A stretch of 56,038 nucleotides of DNA from Pseudomonadota bacterium (GTDB lineage Bacteria > Pseudomonadota > Alphaproteobacteria > Sphingomonadales > SMXR01). Location: NCBI GenBank assembly GCA_022574255.1, contig JACZSK010000009.1, forward strand, positions 1 to 56,038. The letters run 5' to 3'. Below are positions 25,654 to 35,304 of this stretch, piece by piece. The first letter of the stretch is position 1; each line of letters starts with the position of its first letter. The notes under the pieces are model-generated. The model made no database searches. It saw only the letters and a program-made list of their open reading frames with translations, and was not told the DNA's origin. Position numbers and translations under genes: made by a program.

Positions 25654-26283
25654 TCAGGCTTCGGTGTCGCTGCCGGTATTGGTTTCTGTCTCGTCGTCTG
25701 GCGTCTCTATCTGATACTTCAAGATCACAGATATTTGCGTAACGGCGAACAGCATGGTCGCCGGTATAAAACCGAAGAGTTTGAATGACACCCAGAAATC
25801 GGTGGAGAAATTCCGCCAGACGATCTCATTCACTATTGCAGCGGCGGCGAAAAACAATGCCCAGTTGCGCGACATCTTCGTCCAGCCCGCATCCAGCATT
25901 GGCGGAAAACCCGCCTCCATGACCACCCGCAGGTAAGAGCGCCCGCGCGCCAGACCGAAGAACAGAATGCCGGAGAAGCCGCTGTAGATGATGGTTGGCT
26001 TGAGCTTTATGAAGGTCTCATCGGCCAGATAAAGGGTCAGTCCGCCGAATATCATGACCACGGCACCGGTGAACCAGAGCATGGGCGGAATATGACCCTG
26101 CAAATGCCGCGACGCTATCATCGATGTGACGATGGCGACCATGAAGGCGCCGGTGGCGGCGAAAATCCCATACATGCCGTTGACCACGAAAAACAGGATC
26201 AATGGCCCCAATTCGATGGCCAGCTTGACCCAGGTATTTTGCTGCGGCGTATCCGCCTTTCCTGTCTTTCCGGTTTCGCTCAT
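25654..26283 (-). CDS. yciB: Inner membrane septation protein, YciB/IspA family
   Basis: This 209-residue membrane protein has five to six helices and belongs to the YciB (intracellular septation protein A) family. Family segments are LAIELGPLILFFVVNG near the start, LTLYLADETFIKLKPTIIY in the middle and VWRNFSTDFWVSFKLFGF near the end. It supports envelope synthesis and division through contacts with cell-wall enzymes in E. coli. Its start overlaps the ftsY stop by one base, so it is the last gene of the dapF-mtaB-ftsY-yciB operon. The C-terminal DDETETNTGSDTEA tail is acidic. Confidence 0.92.
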   Translation of the reverse strand: MSETGKTGKADTPQQNTWVKLAIELGPLILFFVVNGMYGIFAATGAFMVAIVTSMIASRHLQGHIPPMLWFTGAVVMIFGGLTLYLADETFIKLKPTIIYSGFSGILFFGLARGRSYLRVVMEAGFPPMLDAGWTKMSRNWALFFAAAAIVNEIVWRNFSTDFWVSFKLFGFIPATMLFAVTQISVILKYQIETPDDETETNTGSDTEA

Positions 26284-27272
26284 TACTCTGCGCCCTCAAT
26301 GTCTTCCAGCCCCACCAGCGCATTGGCAAAAGCCGCCGGGTCAAATGAATGCAAGTCCTCGACCGCTTCGCCGACGCCGACCGCGTGAACCGGAATACCA
26401 AATTTCTCGGCACAGGCCACCAGAATGCCGCCGCGCGCGCTGCCGTCCAGCTTGGTCATGATAATGCCCGTGATTTCGGCGATTTTGCCGAAGACCTCGG
26501 TCTGGTTCAGCGCATTCTGACCGGTCGTGGCATCCAGAACCAGGATCGTATCATGGGGCGCGCTGGCGTCTTTCTTGCGGATCACCCGGATGACTTTCGC
26601 CAGCTCGTCCATCAACTCAGAGCGGTTTTGCAGTCGCCCCGCGGTATCGATGAGCAGCACATCCATGCCTTCGCCCATTGCCCGGTCCATGGCGTCCCAG
26701 GCCAGCCCCGAGGCGTCGCCGCCGACCTTTCCGGCGACTACCGGAACACCGACCCTTTCGCCCCAGATTTGCAGTTGCTCAATGGCCGCGGCGCGGAAGG
26801 TGTCGCCGGCGGCCAGCATCACAGACTTGCCCTGGTCTTTCAGTTGCCTGGCCATCTTGCCGATGGTGGTGGTCTTGCCGGTGCCGTTTACGCCGACCAT
26901 CAGGATCACATGGGGCTTGTTGGCGGGCGATATTTCCAGTGGTTTCGCGACCGGCGCCAGGATGTCCCTGATTTCCCCGGCCAGGGCGCGGCGCACTTCC
27001 TCGGGGTCCACTTCCTTCTCAAACCGTTGGCTGGAAAGCACTTTCAAGACCCGCGCCGCCGTGCCGACGCCCAAATCGGAGGTGATGAGTAAATCTTCGA
27101 GCTCTTCCAGAGAGGTGGCGTCGAGCTTGCGCTTGGTGAAGATATCGCCGATGCCGGTGGAAATTGTATTTGTCGAGCGCGACAGGCCCGATTTCAGCCG
27201 CTGGAACCAGCCTTTTTTCTCTTCGGCCCTTTCCTCGGCCTTGGCCTCGGCCTTGGCCTTCCTCTTAAACAT
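26283..27272 (-). CDS. ftsY: Signal recognition particle receptor FtsY
   Basis: This is a 329-residue SRP-receptor GTPase. A short basic and acidic N-terminal A domain ([19 protein letters not shown]) precedes the NG domain. GTPase motifs are GVNGTGKTTTIGKMA, DTAGRLQNRSELMDEL and TKLDGSARGG. It docks Ffh-ribosome complexes at the membrane and is the partner of the ffh gene about 4 kb away. It overlaps mtaB by 8 bp. The short A domain is normal for Alphaproteobacteria. Confidence 0.97.
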   Translation of the reverse strand: MFKRKAKAEAKAEERAEEKKGWFQRLKSGLSRSTNTISTGIGDIFTKRKLDATSLEELEDLLITSDLGVGTAARVLKVLSSQRFEKEVDPEEVRRALAGEIRDILAPVAKPLEISPANKPHVILMVGVNGTGKTTTIGKMARQLKDQGKSVMLAAGDTFRAAAIEQLQIWGERVGVPVVAGKVGGDASGLAWDAMDRAMGEGMDVLLIDTAGRLQNRSELMDELAKVIRVIRKKDASAPHDTILVLDATTGQNALNQTEVFGKIAEITGIIMTKLDGSARGGILVACAEKFGIPVHAVGVGEAVEDLHSFDPAAFANALVGLEDIEGAE

Positions 27273-28548
27273 GGACCGGGACCCCCTGGAGGATGCCGTC
27301 CGTGAGGCCCATGATCTGAACCGGGACGATGGAGCCCGGTGTATCGTTTCCCGGAAAACGAACCGGCGCGAAACCGTCCGTATGGCCGAAGACCCCGTTA
27401 TCGCCCTGGGCGCGTTCGACCAGGACCTTCGACGTGCTGCCCCGCATGGTCTCGGACAACAGTTGCAGTCTGGTCTCGCCCAGCGCCCGCAGCCTGGCCG
27501 CGCGTTCCTTGCGCAGGGCTTTTGCTATCTGCGGCATGCGCGCCGCCGGCGTTCCCTCGCGCGGCGAATAGGGGAAGACATGCAAATAGGTCAGCCCGCA
27601 TTCCTCCACCAGCCGCAGGCTGTTCTCGAACATCTCATCACTCTCGGTGGGAAATCCGGCGATCAGATCGGCGCCAAAAACAATATCGGGGCGGAGCGCA
27701 CGTATCTGGTCGGTAATGCGAATGGCGTCGGCCCGGTTGTGGCGGCGCTTCATGCGTTTGAGAATCATATCATCGCCGGCCTGCAGGCTGAGATGGAGAT
27801 GCGGCATCAGCCGGGGCTCGCTGGCGATCACCTCCAGAAGCTGCTCGTCCACCTCAACGGGGTCGAGGGAGGAGAGGCGCAGGCGCGGCAGCTCGGGCAC
27901 CAGGTCGAGGATTTTCCTGACCAGCGATCCGAAGCTGGGTGTGCCCGGCAGGTCCGGGCCGTAGCTTGTCAGATCAACGCCGGTCAGCACGATTTCGCGG
28001 GTGCCGCCCTCGACCAGAATTCTGATCTGGCGGATGACCTCGCCGGCGGGCACGGAGCGCGAATTGCCCCGGCCGTAAGGGATGATGCAAAAAGTGCAGC
28101 GATGGTCGCAGCCGTTCTGCACCTGCACGAAGGCGCGCACCCGGCCTTCGAAGCCTTTAATCATGGGCGGAAGCAGATGCCCGGCGGTCTCCCGCAGGTT
28201 CATGATGTCGCCCACCGCGACGGGCGCGCCGTTCGAGATGAAGTCCTCGAAAAAGCTGCCGGCTTCGAGCTTTTCCATGTTGCCCAGAACCTTGTCGACT
28301 TCCGGCATATGGGCGAACGCCGCCGGGTCAATCTGGGCGGCGCAGCCGGTGACGATAATCCGCGCCTTGGGGTTTTCGCGCCGTGCCCGGCGGATCGCCT
28401 GGCGCGCCTGGCGCACGGCCTCGGCGGTGACCGCGCAGCTGTTGATAATAACCGCGTTTTCCAGCCCGGCGGACTTGGCATGGCCGCGCATGACTTCGGC
28501 TTCGAAGGCGTTCAGCCGGCAGCCGAATGTAATAATCTCGGCGCTCAT
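27265..28548 (-). CDS. mtaB: tRNA t6A37 methylthiotransferase MtaB
   Basis: This is a 427-residue radical-SAM methylthiotransferase that converts t6A37 of tRNA to ms2t6A. The N-terminal UPF0004 domain starts ITFGCRLNAFEAEVM and continues with INSCAVT. The radical-SAM cluster motif is CDHRCTFCIIPYGRG, and a C-terminal TRAM domain follows. The start MSAEIITFGCRLN at 28548 is set by homology and by the ATGA overlap with the dapF stop; the 554-codon ORF in the track extends antisense through dapF and is wrong upstream. Confidence 0.95.
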   Translation of the reverse strand: MSAEIITFGCRLNAFEAEVMRGHAKSAGLENAVIINSCAVTAEAVRQARQAIRRARRENPKARIIVTGCAAQIDPAAFAHMPEVDKVLGNMEKLEAGSFFEDFISNGAPVAVGDIMNLRETAGHLLPPMIKGFEGRVRAFVQVQNGCDHRCTFCIIPYGRGNSRSVPAGEVIRQIRILVEGGTREIVLTGVDLTSYGPDLPGTPSFGSLVRKILDLVPELPRLRLSSLDPVEVDEQLLEVIASEPRLMPHLHLSLQAGDDMILKRMKRRHNRADAIRITDQIRALRPDIVFGADLIAGFPTESDEMFENSLRLVEECGLTYLHVFPYSPREGTPAARMPQIAKALRKERAARLRALGETRLQLLSETMRGSTSKVLVERAQGDNGVFGHTDGFAPVRFPGNDTPGSIVPVQIMGLTDGILQGVPVHV

Positions 28549-29435
28549 GACGGGCCCTCCGGGTTCGTTAAGCCCTCGGGGCCGGTCTCCGGGCCACTTA
28601 ATGTCAGGATATCCACTTCGCCCTCGAAGCTGGTGGCGACCGCGCCGGTCATCACGATGTCGCCGTCCTCCCGCCATTCGATGTTCAGTGTGCCACCGGG
28701 CAGATGAATATCGGCTCTGTTGTCCAGCAGTCCGCGCTTCACCCCCGCCGCACAGGCCGCGGTGGCGCCAGTGCCGCAGGCCAGCGTCAGCCCGGCACCG
28801 CGTTCCCAGACGCGCAGCTTCAGGTTTTTGCGGTCCAGCACCTGGGCAACGCCCACATTGATGCGCTCGGGGAAGAGCAGGTAATTCTCGATCATCGGGC
28901 CCAGGCCGGCCAGATCCACGGCGTCGCAATCCTTGACGAAGAAAACCACATGGGGGTTGCCGACGCTCAAGGCCACCGGGTTTTTGAGTGCACCGAACTC
29001 GAGGCCGAGATTTTCCGTGTCGCGCTCCTCGGAAAGAGGAATTTTTTTCCAGTCGAAGGATGGCGGACCCATATTGACGGCGACCCCGCCGTCGGCCCGG
29101 TGGCAGGTCAGAATTCCCGCCCCGGTCTCAATGCTGGCCTGGTCGGCCTGCCGGTCGTCCATGATCAGCCCGGCGACGCAGCGGGCGCCGTCGCCGCAGG
29201 CAAAGCTCTCGCTGCCGTCGGCATTGTAGATGCGCATGAAGATGTCGGCCTTGTCGCTGGGCTCGATCACCAGCAGCTGGTCACAGCCGATGCCCCAGCG
29301 CCGGTCGGCCAAAATGCGCACCTGCTCGGGGGTCAGCGCGGGCAGCGTTTCGCGCCCGTCAAAGATGACAAAATCGTTGCCCAGCCCATGCATCTTGCGA
29401 AACGGGTGGCGGGTGTTGACAACCGGGTTATCCAT
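28545..29435 (-). CDS. dapF: Diaminopimelate epimerase
   Basis: This is a 296-residue DapF, which converts LL- to meso-diaminopimelate for lysine and peptidoglycan synthesis. Both catalytic cysteines are present: FACGDGARC in the first half and LACGTGATAACAAG in the second. The start MDNPVVNTRHPFRKMHGLGN fits the family; the ORF track adds 14 residues upstream. It leads the dapF-mtaB-ftsY-yciB run, a common alphaproteobacterial order. With asd on the other strand, two diaminopimelate-pathway genes lie within 7 kb. Confidence 0.95.
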   Translation of the reverse strand: MDNPVVNTRHPFRKMHGLGNDFVIFDGRETLPALTPEQVRILADRRWGIGCDQLLVIEPSDKADIFMRIYNADGSESFACGDGARCVAGLIMDDRQADQASIETGAGILTCHRADGGVAVNMGPPSFDWKKIPLSEERDTENLGLEFGALKNPVALSVGNPHVVFFVKDCDAVDLAGLGPMIENYLLFPERINVGVAQVLDRKNLKLRVWERGAGLTLACGTGATAACAAGVKRGLLDNRADIHLPGGTLNIEWREDGDIVMTGAVATSFEGEVDILTLSGPETGPEGLTNPEGPS

Positions 29436-29541
29436 GAAGGGCCTTATATGGGGGCGGGTTAGGCAGTGTCTACTCAAATTCGGGCCGAATCCCGGCCAAT
29501 TCCGGGCTTGATCGCGGCGAAATCAAGGTGATTTCAGGAGA

Positions 29542-31026
29542 TCAGCGGAAAATCTGAAAAACAACCGGAACCAGCGCGTAGCTGACGCCGGTGACAATAA
29601 CGATGCCCAGCAGGTTAAGCCGGAAGCCGGCCTTCACCATATGCGGAATGGTAACATGGCCGCCGGAGAAGATAATCGCATTGGGCGCTGTCGCCACCGG
29701 CAACATGAAGGCGCAACTGGCGGCCAGCGCGGCGGGGACGGCCAGCAATATGGGATTATAACTGCCGCTGAGCGCTACCGCGCCAAGCACCGGCAGCAGC
29801 GCCGCGACGGTGGCGGTGTTGCTGGTCAGCTCGGTGAGGAAAATGACCATGGTCACCAGCGCCAGCATCAGCACGAACAGATGGAAGGTGGTGAGCACCG
29901 ACAGCGCGTCACCCAGCCACACCGCCAGCCCGGTTTGGGCAACCGCGGCGGCCAGGCTGAGCCCGCCGCCGAACAGCAGGATAACGCCCCAGGGCAGGCG
30001 CACCGCCCAGTCCCAGTCGAGCAGGAAGCTGCCTTTGTCTTCGCTTGACCCCGAAGGGATCACGAACACGGCCACCGCCCCGGCCACCGCGATGCCCATG
30101 TCGCTGAGGCCGGAGAGGCCCGGGATCTGTACAATCAGCGGACGGAAAATCCACGCCGCCGCCACCGCCACAAACAACAATGCCGTGCGCCGCTCGGGCA
30201 CCGTAATGCGCCCCAGGGCCGCCAGCTCGTCGCGTACAATCTGGCCTCCCTTTCCCTGGCAACCGCCGCTCCCCGCAGCGCCTATTTCAAAGGCCCAGCG
30301 GGTCAGCACGAACCAGGCCGCCGGCACCATCAGCAGGACCACGGGCACCCCGAAGGCCATCCACTGGATGAAGGAAATTTCGATGCCCATGGTTTCCCGC
30401 AGGTAGCCCACCAGCAGCAGGTTGGGCGGCGTGCCGACGATGGTGCCGATGCCGCCGATGCTGGCCGCGTAGGCGACCCCCAGCAAGAGCGCCACGGTAA
30501 ATGCCGGATGCGGTTCATCTTCGCCTGCCACGGCATCGGCGACACCCAGGGCAATGGGCACCATCATCAGGGTCGTCGCCGTGTTCGATATCCACATGGA
30601 GAGAAAGGCGCTGGCCGCCATGAAGCCGCCGATCAGAGCCGCCGGGTGATCGCCCGCCCGTGTCACGATGGACAGGGCAATACGTCGGTGCAGGTGCCAG
30701 CGCTGCATGGCCATGGCGATAATGAACCCGCCGAGCAGCAGGAAAATTACCGGGTTGGCATAGGGGCTGGAAGCTTGCGACAAAGAGCTGACGCCGGCCA
30801 GAGGCAGGTAAACCAGCGGGATCAGCGAGGTGGCGGGAACGGGGATCGCCTCGGTCGACCACCAGACCGCCATCCATGCGGCCAGGGCCACCACTTTCCA
30901 GCCCTCGGCGGACAGCCCTTCAGGGGCCGGCGAGAGCAGCGCCAGCAGCGCCAGCAGCGGCCCCAGCGCAAAGCCGATGCGCTGATAGAGATGCCGCCCA
31001 CTGGTTATTGTTTCCTCGCCTTGCAA
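29542..31026 (-). CDS. DASS/SLC13 family sodium-coupled anion symporter
   Basis: This integral membrane protein of about 494 residues has around twelve hydrophobic segments and the paired SNT motifs of the divalent-anion:Na+ symporter family, SNTATTLMMVPIAL and SNTATVAALLPVLG. Such carriers import dicarboxylates or related anions with sodium. The ORF track starts at a TTG further upstream. I prefer the TTG at 31026 because gggag lies about 8 bp before it and the extra upstream residues look non-membrane and non-conserved. This start is uncertain. The TCA-rich neighbourhood is consistent with a dicarboxylate substrate, but that is inference. Confidence 0.88.
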   Translation of the reverse strand: MQGEETITSGRHLYQRIGFALGPLLALLALLSPAPEGLSAEGWKVVALAAWMAVWWSTEAIPVPATSLIPLVYLPLAGVSSLSQASSPYANPVIFLLLGGFIIAMAMQRWHLHRRIALSIVTRAGDHPAALIGGFMAASAFLSMWISNTATTLMMVPIALGVADAVAGEDEPHPAFTVALLLGVAYAASIGGIGTIVGTPPNLLLVGYLRETMGIEISFIQWMAFGVPVVLLMVPAAWFVLTRWAFEIGAAGSGGCQGKGGQIVRDELAALGRITVPERRTALLFVAVAAAWIFRPLIVQIPGLSGLSDMGIAVAGAVAVFVIPSGSSEDKGSFLLDWDWAVRLPWGVILLFGGGLSLAAAVAQTGLAVWLGDALSVLTTFHLFVLMLALVTMVIFLTELTSNTATVAALLPVLGAVALSGSYNPILLAVPAALAASCAFMLPVATAPNAIIFSGGHVTIPHMVKAGFRLNLLGIVIVTGVSYALVPVVFQIFR

Positions 31027-31197
31027 GCTGACTTCTCCCGCGGTTTGTGGCCAAACCCTAGCCTTGGTGAGAGGGCGGATCAAGGGGGCCAAAAGACCGC
31101 GGAAACCGGCTTTGAATCCATTGACAAGGGCCTAAGCCGGGCTTATGTTCCCGGCGCCTCCATAGAGGAAGAATTTCGGCAAGCGCCCGAGGGTGCA

Positions 31198-31227
31198 CAC
31201 CAGTCAGCGAGGGTTCGCACACTGGTG
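31198..31227 (+). promoter_or_regulatory. Hairpin in the ffh leader
   Basis: The arms caccagt and actggtg (7 bp) enclose a 16-base loop and end about 22 bp before the ffh start. No poly-T follows. It may be a leader structure or chance. Confidence 0.3.
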
Positions 31228-31249
31228 CGATATTTATTTGCGAGACGGC

Positions 31250-32620
31250 ATGTTTGAAAGTCTGAGTGATCGGCTAAGCGGCGTCTTTGACAAGCTGACG
31301 CGGCGCGGCGCATTGAGCGAGGCGGATGTGGACGCAGCGCTTAAAGAAGTGCGCCTTGCGCTGCTCGAAGCCGACGTGGCGCTGGGCGTGGTCAAGGACT
31401 TCGTTGCAGATATGCGCAAGCGGGCCATCGGTCATGAGGTTCTGAAAAGCGTCACGCCGGGCCAGCAGGTGGTTAAAATCGTGGGTGACGCGCTGACCGA
31501 AATGCTCGGCGGCGAGAGCGAGCTGCTGTCCATCGTCGGCGCTCCGCCGGCAGCGGTGCTTTTGGTCGGGCTTCAGGGCTCGGGCAAGACCACAACCGCC
31601 GCCAAGATCGCCAAGCGCCTCACCGAAAGAGAGAACAAGCGCTGCCTGATGGCCTCGCTGGATATCCGCCGGCCGGCGGCGCAGGAGCAATTGCGCGTGC
31701 TGGGAGAGCAGGCGGGCATTCCCACATTGCCGATTGTCGCCGGGGAAACGCCGGTGGCCATTGCCAACCGGGCCATGGCTGCGGCGCGGTTGCAGGGCGC
31801 CGACATTGTTTTCCTCGATACCGCCGGTCGCATGCATGTGGACGCCGGGATGATGGCTGAAGTGGTTGCGGTTCGTGACGCGGTGCAGCCGGTTGAAACC
31901 CTGCTGGTTGCTGATTCGCTGACCGGCCAGGACGCGGTCAACGTGGCCCGGGAGTTTGACCGTCAGTTGGGGATTACCGGCGTTGTGCTGACCCGCATGG
32001 ATGGCGACGGGCGCGGCGGCGCGGCTCTGTCCATGCGCGCCGTTACCGGCAAGCCGATCAAGCTGATCGGGACCGGCGAAAAGCTTGACGCGCTGGAGGA
32101 TTTTCATCCCGCGCGCATTTCATCGCGCATTCTCGGCATGGGCGACGTGGTCAGCCTGGTCGAGAAGGCCGCCGAGACCATCGAGCAGGAAGACGCCGAA
32201 AAGATGGCCAAAAAGATGGCTCGAGGCGAGTTCGACCTGGACGATCTGCGCACGCAATTGAAGCAGATGAAAAAGATGGGCGGCATGAAGGGGCTGATGT
32301 CGATGTTGCCGGGCATGGGCAAAATCCAGAAACAGGTGGCCGAAGCCAACCTCAGCGAAGACATGTTCAAGCACCAGGATGCGATCATCTCGTCGATGAC
32401 GCCGGGGGAGCGAAAAAACGCCCGGATACTGAATGCCTCGCGCAAGAAGCGTGTGGCCGCCGGGTCAGGCACCAGCGTGCAGGAAATAAACAAGCTGCTG
32501 AAGATGCATCAGCAGATGGCAAAAATGATGAAGCGGGTGAGCAAGATGGGCGCCAGGGGCATGATGCCCGGCCCCGATTCCATGCCGCCCGGATTTGAGA
32601 ATTTCATGCCGCGTCGATGA
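31250..32620 (+). CDS. ffh: Signal recognition particle protein Ffh
   Basis: This is a 456-residue SRP54 GTPase. An N domain (MFESLSDRLSGVFDKLTRRG) is followed by the G domain with GLQGSGKTTTAAKIA, DTAGRMHVD and TRMDGDGRGGAAL. The methionine-rich M domain then carries the RNA- and signal-binding region (MKKMGGMKGLMSMLPGMG) and ends GMMPGPDSMPPGF. It binds signal sequences on ribosomes and docks with FtsY. I use the ATG at 31250 because MFESLSDRL is the universal start; the ORF track begins 19 codons upstream. It leads the ffh-rpsP-rimM-trmD-rplS block. Confidence 0.97.
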   Translation: MFESLSDRLSGVFDKLTRRGALSEADVDAALKEVRLALLEADVALGVVKDFVADMRKRAIGHEVLKSVTPGQQVVKIVGDALTEMLGGESELLSIVGAPPAAVLLVGLQGSGKTTTAAKIAKRLTERENKRCLMASLDIRRPAAQEQLRVLGEQAGIPTLPIVAGETPVAIANRAMAAARLQGADIVFLDTAGRMHVDAGMMAEVVAVRDAVQPVETLLVADSLTGQDAVNVAREFDRQLGITGVVLTRMDGDGRGGAALSMRAVTGKPIKLIGTGEKLDALEDFHPARISSRILGMGDVVSLVEKAAETIEQEDAEKMAKKMARGEFDLDDLRTQLKQMKKMGGMKGLMSMLPGMGKIQKQVAEANLSEDMFKHQDAIISSMTPGERKNARILNASRKKRVAAGSGTSVQEINKLLKMHQQMAKMMKRVSKMGARGMMPGPDSMPPGFENFMPRR

Positions 32621-32689
32621 CACGGTTCAATCAGGTAACTGCTAACAGGCAAGCAAGAGCTTAACGAAGAGAAGAAAGGACGCCATTCC

Positions 32690-33466
32690 ATGGCATTATC
32701 AATCAGACTGGCCCGGGCCGGAGCAAAAAAACGGCCCTTCTACCGGATCGTCGTTGCCGATTCGCGGATGCCCCGCGACGGGCGCTTTATCGAAAAACTG
32801 GGCACTTATAATCCCCTGCTGCCCAAGGACCACGCCGACCGGGTGACCCTGGTTCTCGACCGCATCAAATACTGGCTGGGCGAAGGTGCGCAGCCCTCGA
32901 CAAGGGTTGGACGTTTCCTGGCCGTAGCCGGGCTGACCAAGCTGAAGAAGCGGCACAACCCCGAGAAGGGCAAGCCGGGCACCAAGGCGCTGGAGCGCAT
33001 CGAGGCCAAGAAGGAAAAAATTGAGGCGGCTAAAATTGCTGCTGAAGAGGCGGCAAAAGCGCCAGTAGAGGAAAAGGCGCCTGCGGAGGAAAAAGCAGAG
33101 GAAGCCCCTGCTGAAGAGAAGCCCGCAGAGGAAACCAAGACCGAGGATAAGGCGGAAGAGAAAGCCGGAGAGAAGGCTGAAGCCAAGGCCGCCGACGAAA
33201 AATCAGAAGAGAAGCCTGCTGAGGAAGCAAAGTCGGACGCCAAGGCAGAAGCCAAGGCCGAGGATAAGGCCGAGGATAAGCCCGCAGAGGATGCGAAGGA
33301 AGAAGCCAAGGAAGAGGCCAAAGCCGAGGAAAAATCAGAAGAGAAGCCTGCTGAGGACTCGAAGGAGGACGCCAAAGCCGAGGACAAGGCTGACGAAAAA
33401 TCTGAGGATAAGCCTGCCGAAGAGGAAAAGGCGGAAAAGAAGGACGACGAAAAGGCCGCCAAGTAG
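32690..33466 (+). CDS. rpsP: Ribosomal protein S16 with long Lys/Glu/Ala tail
   Basis: The first 85-90 residues are a standard S16 ([57 protein letters not shown]). A tail of roughly 165 residues follows, made almost only of A, E, K, D and P, with recurring EEKPAEE-like units. S16 is about 80 residues in most bacteria, and alphaproteobacterial versions often carry a shorter extension, so this one is unusually long. The DNA holds a 29-bp exact repeat at 33197-33225 and 33329-33357, pointing to growth by internal duplication. The tail is probably disordered and solvent exposed. Confidence 0.95.
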   Translation: MALSIRLARAGAKKRPFYRIVVADSRMPRDGRFIEKLGTYNPLLPKDHADRVTLVLDRIKYWLGEGAQPSTRVGRFLAVAGLTKLKKRHNPEKGKPGTKALERIEAKKEKIEAAKIAAEEAAKAPVEEKAPAEEKAEEAPAEEKPAEETKTEDKAEEKAGEKAEAKAADEKSEEKPAEEAKSDAKAEAKAEDKAEDKPAEDAKEEAKEEAKAEEKSEEKPAEDSKEDAKAEDKADEKSEDKPAEEEKAEKKDDEKAAK

Positions 33467-33494
33467 GGCCGGCCGGTTTGGAGCATGATGGAGC

Positions 33495-34088
33495 ATGACC
33501 AGGGGCGCGGATGATCAGACGAAAACATCGGACCATGAGTGGGTTCTTGTTGGCGTGTTCACCGGCGCGCGGGGCATAAAAGGCGAGGCGATTGTGAAGA
33601 GCTTTACGGAAAATCCAGCGGGTATTGCCGATCTGGGCCAGCTTTATGCCGGCGCCGGGCGTGATCCCCTGCGGCTTTCCGCGCTGCGCCAGATGAAGGG
33701 CAAATTGGCCGTCCGGGTGGCGGGTGTCGATACCCGCGATCAGGCCGAAGCCCTGAAAGGCACCGAGATATTCCTGCGCCGCGCCGACCTGCCGGTTCCC
33801 GGAAATGACGAGTTTTACGTCACTGACCTGGAAGGCCTGGAGGCGCTGGACGGCGCCGGCAACCGGCTTGGCCGGGTGAGCGCGGTGCATGATTTTGGCG
33901 CCGGGCCGCTGATTGAAATTGCCCTGGATGCGCCGCGCAAGGGCGTCGGCTCCGCCCCCGTCCTGCCATTTACCGCTTCGATCGTTCCCGACATCGACAT
34001 TGCTGCCGGCAGGGTGACCATACTGCTGGACGAATGGCTTGAGGGGCAGGTAATGGCGGACCCCGATAAAGCGGGGAAAACCCCATGA
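33495..34088 (+). CDS. rimM: 16S rRNA processing protein RimM
   Basis: This is a 197-residue ribosome maturation factor that assists late 30S assembly around S19. The N-terminal domain shows [20 protein letters not shown], and the PRC-barrel C-terminal domain shows [15 protein letters not shown] and ending segments such as [16 protein letters not shown]. It has 28 bp of spacing from rpsP and a 4-bp ATGA overlap with trmD. The start at 33495 gives a short polar N-terminal extension of about 16 residues. Confidence 0.94.
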   Translation: MTRGADDQTKTSDHEWVLVGVFTGARGIKGEAIVKSFTENPAGIADLGQLYAGAGRDPLRLSALRQMKGKLAVRVAGVDTRDQAEALKGTEIFLRRADLPVPGNDEFYVTDLEGLEALDGAGNRLGRVSAVHDFGAGPLIEIALDAPRKGVGSAPVLPFTASIVPDIDIAAGRVTILLDEWLEGQVMADPDKAGKTP

Positions 34089-34807
34089 CCTGGTCGGCAC
34101 AGGTGTTGACGCTGTTCCCCGGGATGTTTCCTGGCGCGCTTGGGCAGTCCCTGGCGGGCACCGCGCTGGCCAAGGGTCTGTGGGCAATTGAAACGCTGGA
34201 CATTCGGGATTTTGCGAGCGATAAACACCGCTCCGTGGACGATAGCCCGGCGGGTGGCGGCCCCGGCATGGTGATGCGCGCCGATGTGCTGGACAAGGCG
34301 GTGGTCAGCGCCCGCGAGAACGCCGACCAGGACTGGCCGCTTATTTACCTGTCGCCGCGGGGCCGGGTTTTCAACCAGGCGCGGGCCCGGGAACTGGCCG
34401 ATGCGGGCGGTGTGACACTGATCTGCGGTCGCTTCGAAGGCGTGGATCAGCGGGTGCTGGAGGCCCGCGAGATTGAAGAGATGTCGATCGGCGATTATGT
34501 GCTCTCGGGTGGCGAGCCGGCGGCGATCGTGGTTATTGATGCGGTGGTTCGCCTTTTGCCCGGTGTGCTGGGCGATGCGGAGACATTGCAGGACGAGAGT
34601 TTCGAGCGGGGATTGCTGGAATATCCCCATTATACCCGTCCTCAAACGTGGGACGGGCGGGAAATCCCGGAGGTTCTGACCTCCGGACATCACGGGAAAA
34701 TTGCGGCATGGCGCCGCGAACAGGCAGAGGAATTGACGCGCCGTCGTCGGCCCGATTTGTGGGCCCGCTATACAGCCGGCAGCAAAAATACAGAGGTGAA
34801 ACCATGA
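34085..34807 (+). CDS. trmD: tRNA (guanine-N1)-methyltransferase TrmD
   Basis: This is a 240-residue SPOUT methyltransferase that makes m1G37 in tRNA. Conserved parts are [34 protein letters not shown], the knot segments [25 protein letters not shown] and [14 protein letters not shown], and the C-terminal [10 protein letters not shown]. It overlaps rimM and rplS by 4 bp each, so the cluster is translationally coupled. The length is normal. Confidence 0.96.
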   Translation: MTWSAQVLTLFPGMFPGALGQSLAGTALAKGLWAIETLDIRDFASDKHRSVDDSPAGGGPGMVMRADVLDKAVVSARENADQDWPLIYLSPRGRVFNQARARELADAGGVTLICGRFEGVDQRVLEAREIEEMSIGDYVLSGGEPAAIVVIDAVVRLLPGVLGDAETLQDESFERGLLEYPHYTRPQTWDGREIPEVLTSGHHGKIAAWRREQAEELTRRRRPDLWARYTAGSKNTEVKP

Positions 34808-35256
34808 ATATCATTGAGAAACTGGAAAAAGAAGAGATCGCCAGGCTGACCGAAGGCGGCGACATTCCCGATTTTGGGCCCGGCGATACCATACGGGTGG
34901 ACGTGAAGGTGCGCGAAGGCACCCGCGAGAGGGTTCAGGCCTTCGAAGGCGTTTGCATTGCGCGCGTTGCAAAGGGCGTGGGCTCGAACTTCACGGTGCG
35001 CAAGATTTCGCACGGTGAAGGCGTCGAGCGCGTTTTTCCGCTGTTTTCGCCCAATGTCGACAAGATCACGGTGATCCGCCGGGGCAGGGTGCGCCGCGCC
35101 AAGCTCTATTACCTCAGGGGCCGCACCGGCAAGTCGGCGCGTATTGCCGAAAAGCAGGACTTCACCCGCACCAAGGGCAAGAAGGGCGCTGCAAAGGCCC
35201 CAGCCAAGGAAAAGAAAGCTGCGTCCAAGAAAAAGACCGGGAAAAAAGGCAAATAA
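34804..35256 (+). CDS. rplS: Ribosomal protein L19 with basic C-terminal extension
   Basis: This is a 150-residue L19. The core [41 protein letters not shown] and [18 protein letters not shown] is intact and complete by about residue 115. A tail of about 30 residues, rich in K and A ([20 protein letters not shown]), follows and mirrors the low-complexity style of the S16 tail. The start at 34804 is fixed by the ATGA overlap with trmD and by homology; the ORF track starts inside trmD. Confidence 0.96.
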   Translation: MNIIEKLEKEEIARLTEGGDIPDFGPGDTIRVDVKVREGTRERVQAFEGVCIARVAKGVGSNFTVRKISHGEGVERVFPLFSPNVDKITVIRRGRVRRAKLYYLRGRTGKSARIAEKQDFTRTKGKKGAAKAPAKEKKAASKKKTGKKGK

Positions 35257-35304
35257 TTTTGCCTGCGGCGTCGCCCATATCCAGAACCGAGTTCAGGCCA
35301 TAAA

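Noticed and set aside
27265-28929. 554-codon ORF suggesting an extended MtaB
   Set aside because: The extra N-terminus is a shifted-frame reading of dapF; MSAEIITFGCRLN at 28548 is the family start and overlaps the dapF stop.
31100-31249. Possible SRP (4.5S) RNA gene in front of ffh
   Set aside because: The conserved GGAAGG/AGCA tetraloop domain of SRP RNA is not present; only a simple 7-bp hairpin is seen.
33030-34187. 385-codon minus-strand ORF opposite rpsP and rimM
   Set aside because: It mirrors the repetitive Lys/Glu codons of the S16 tail and has no recognisable domain.
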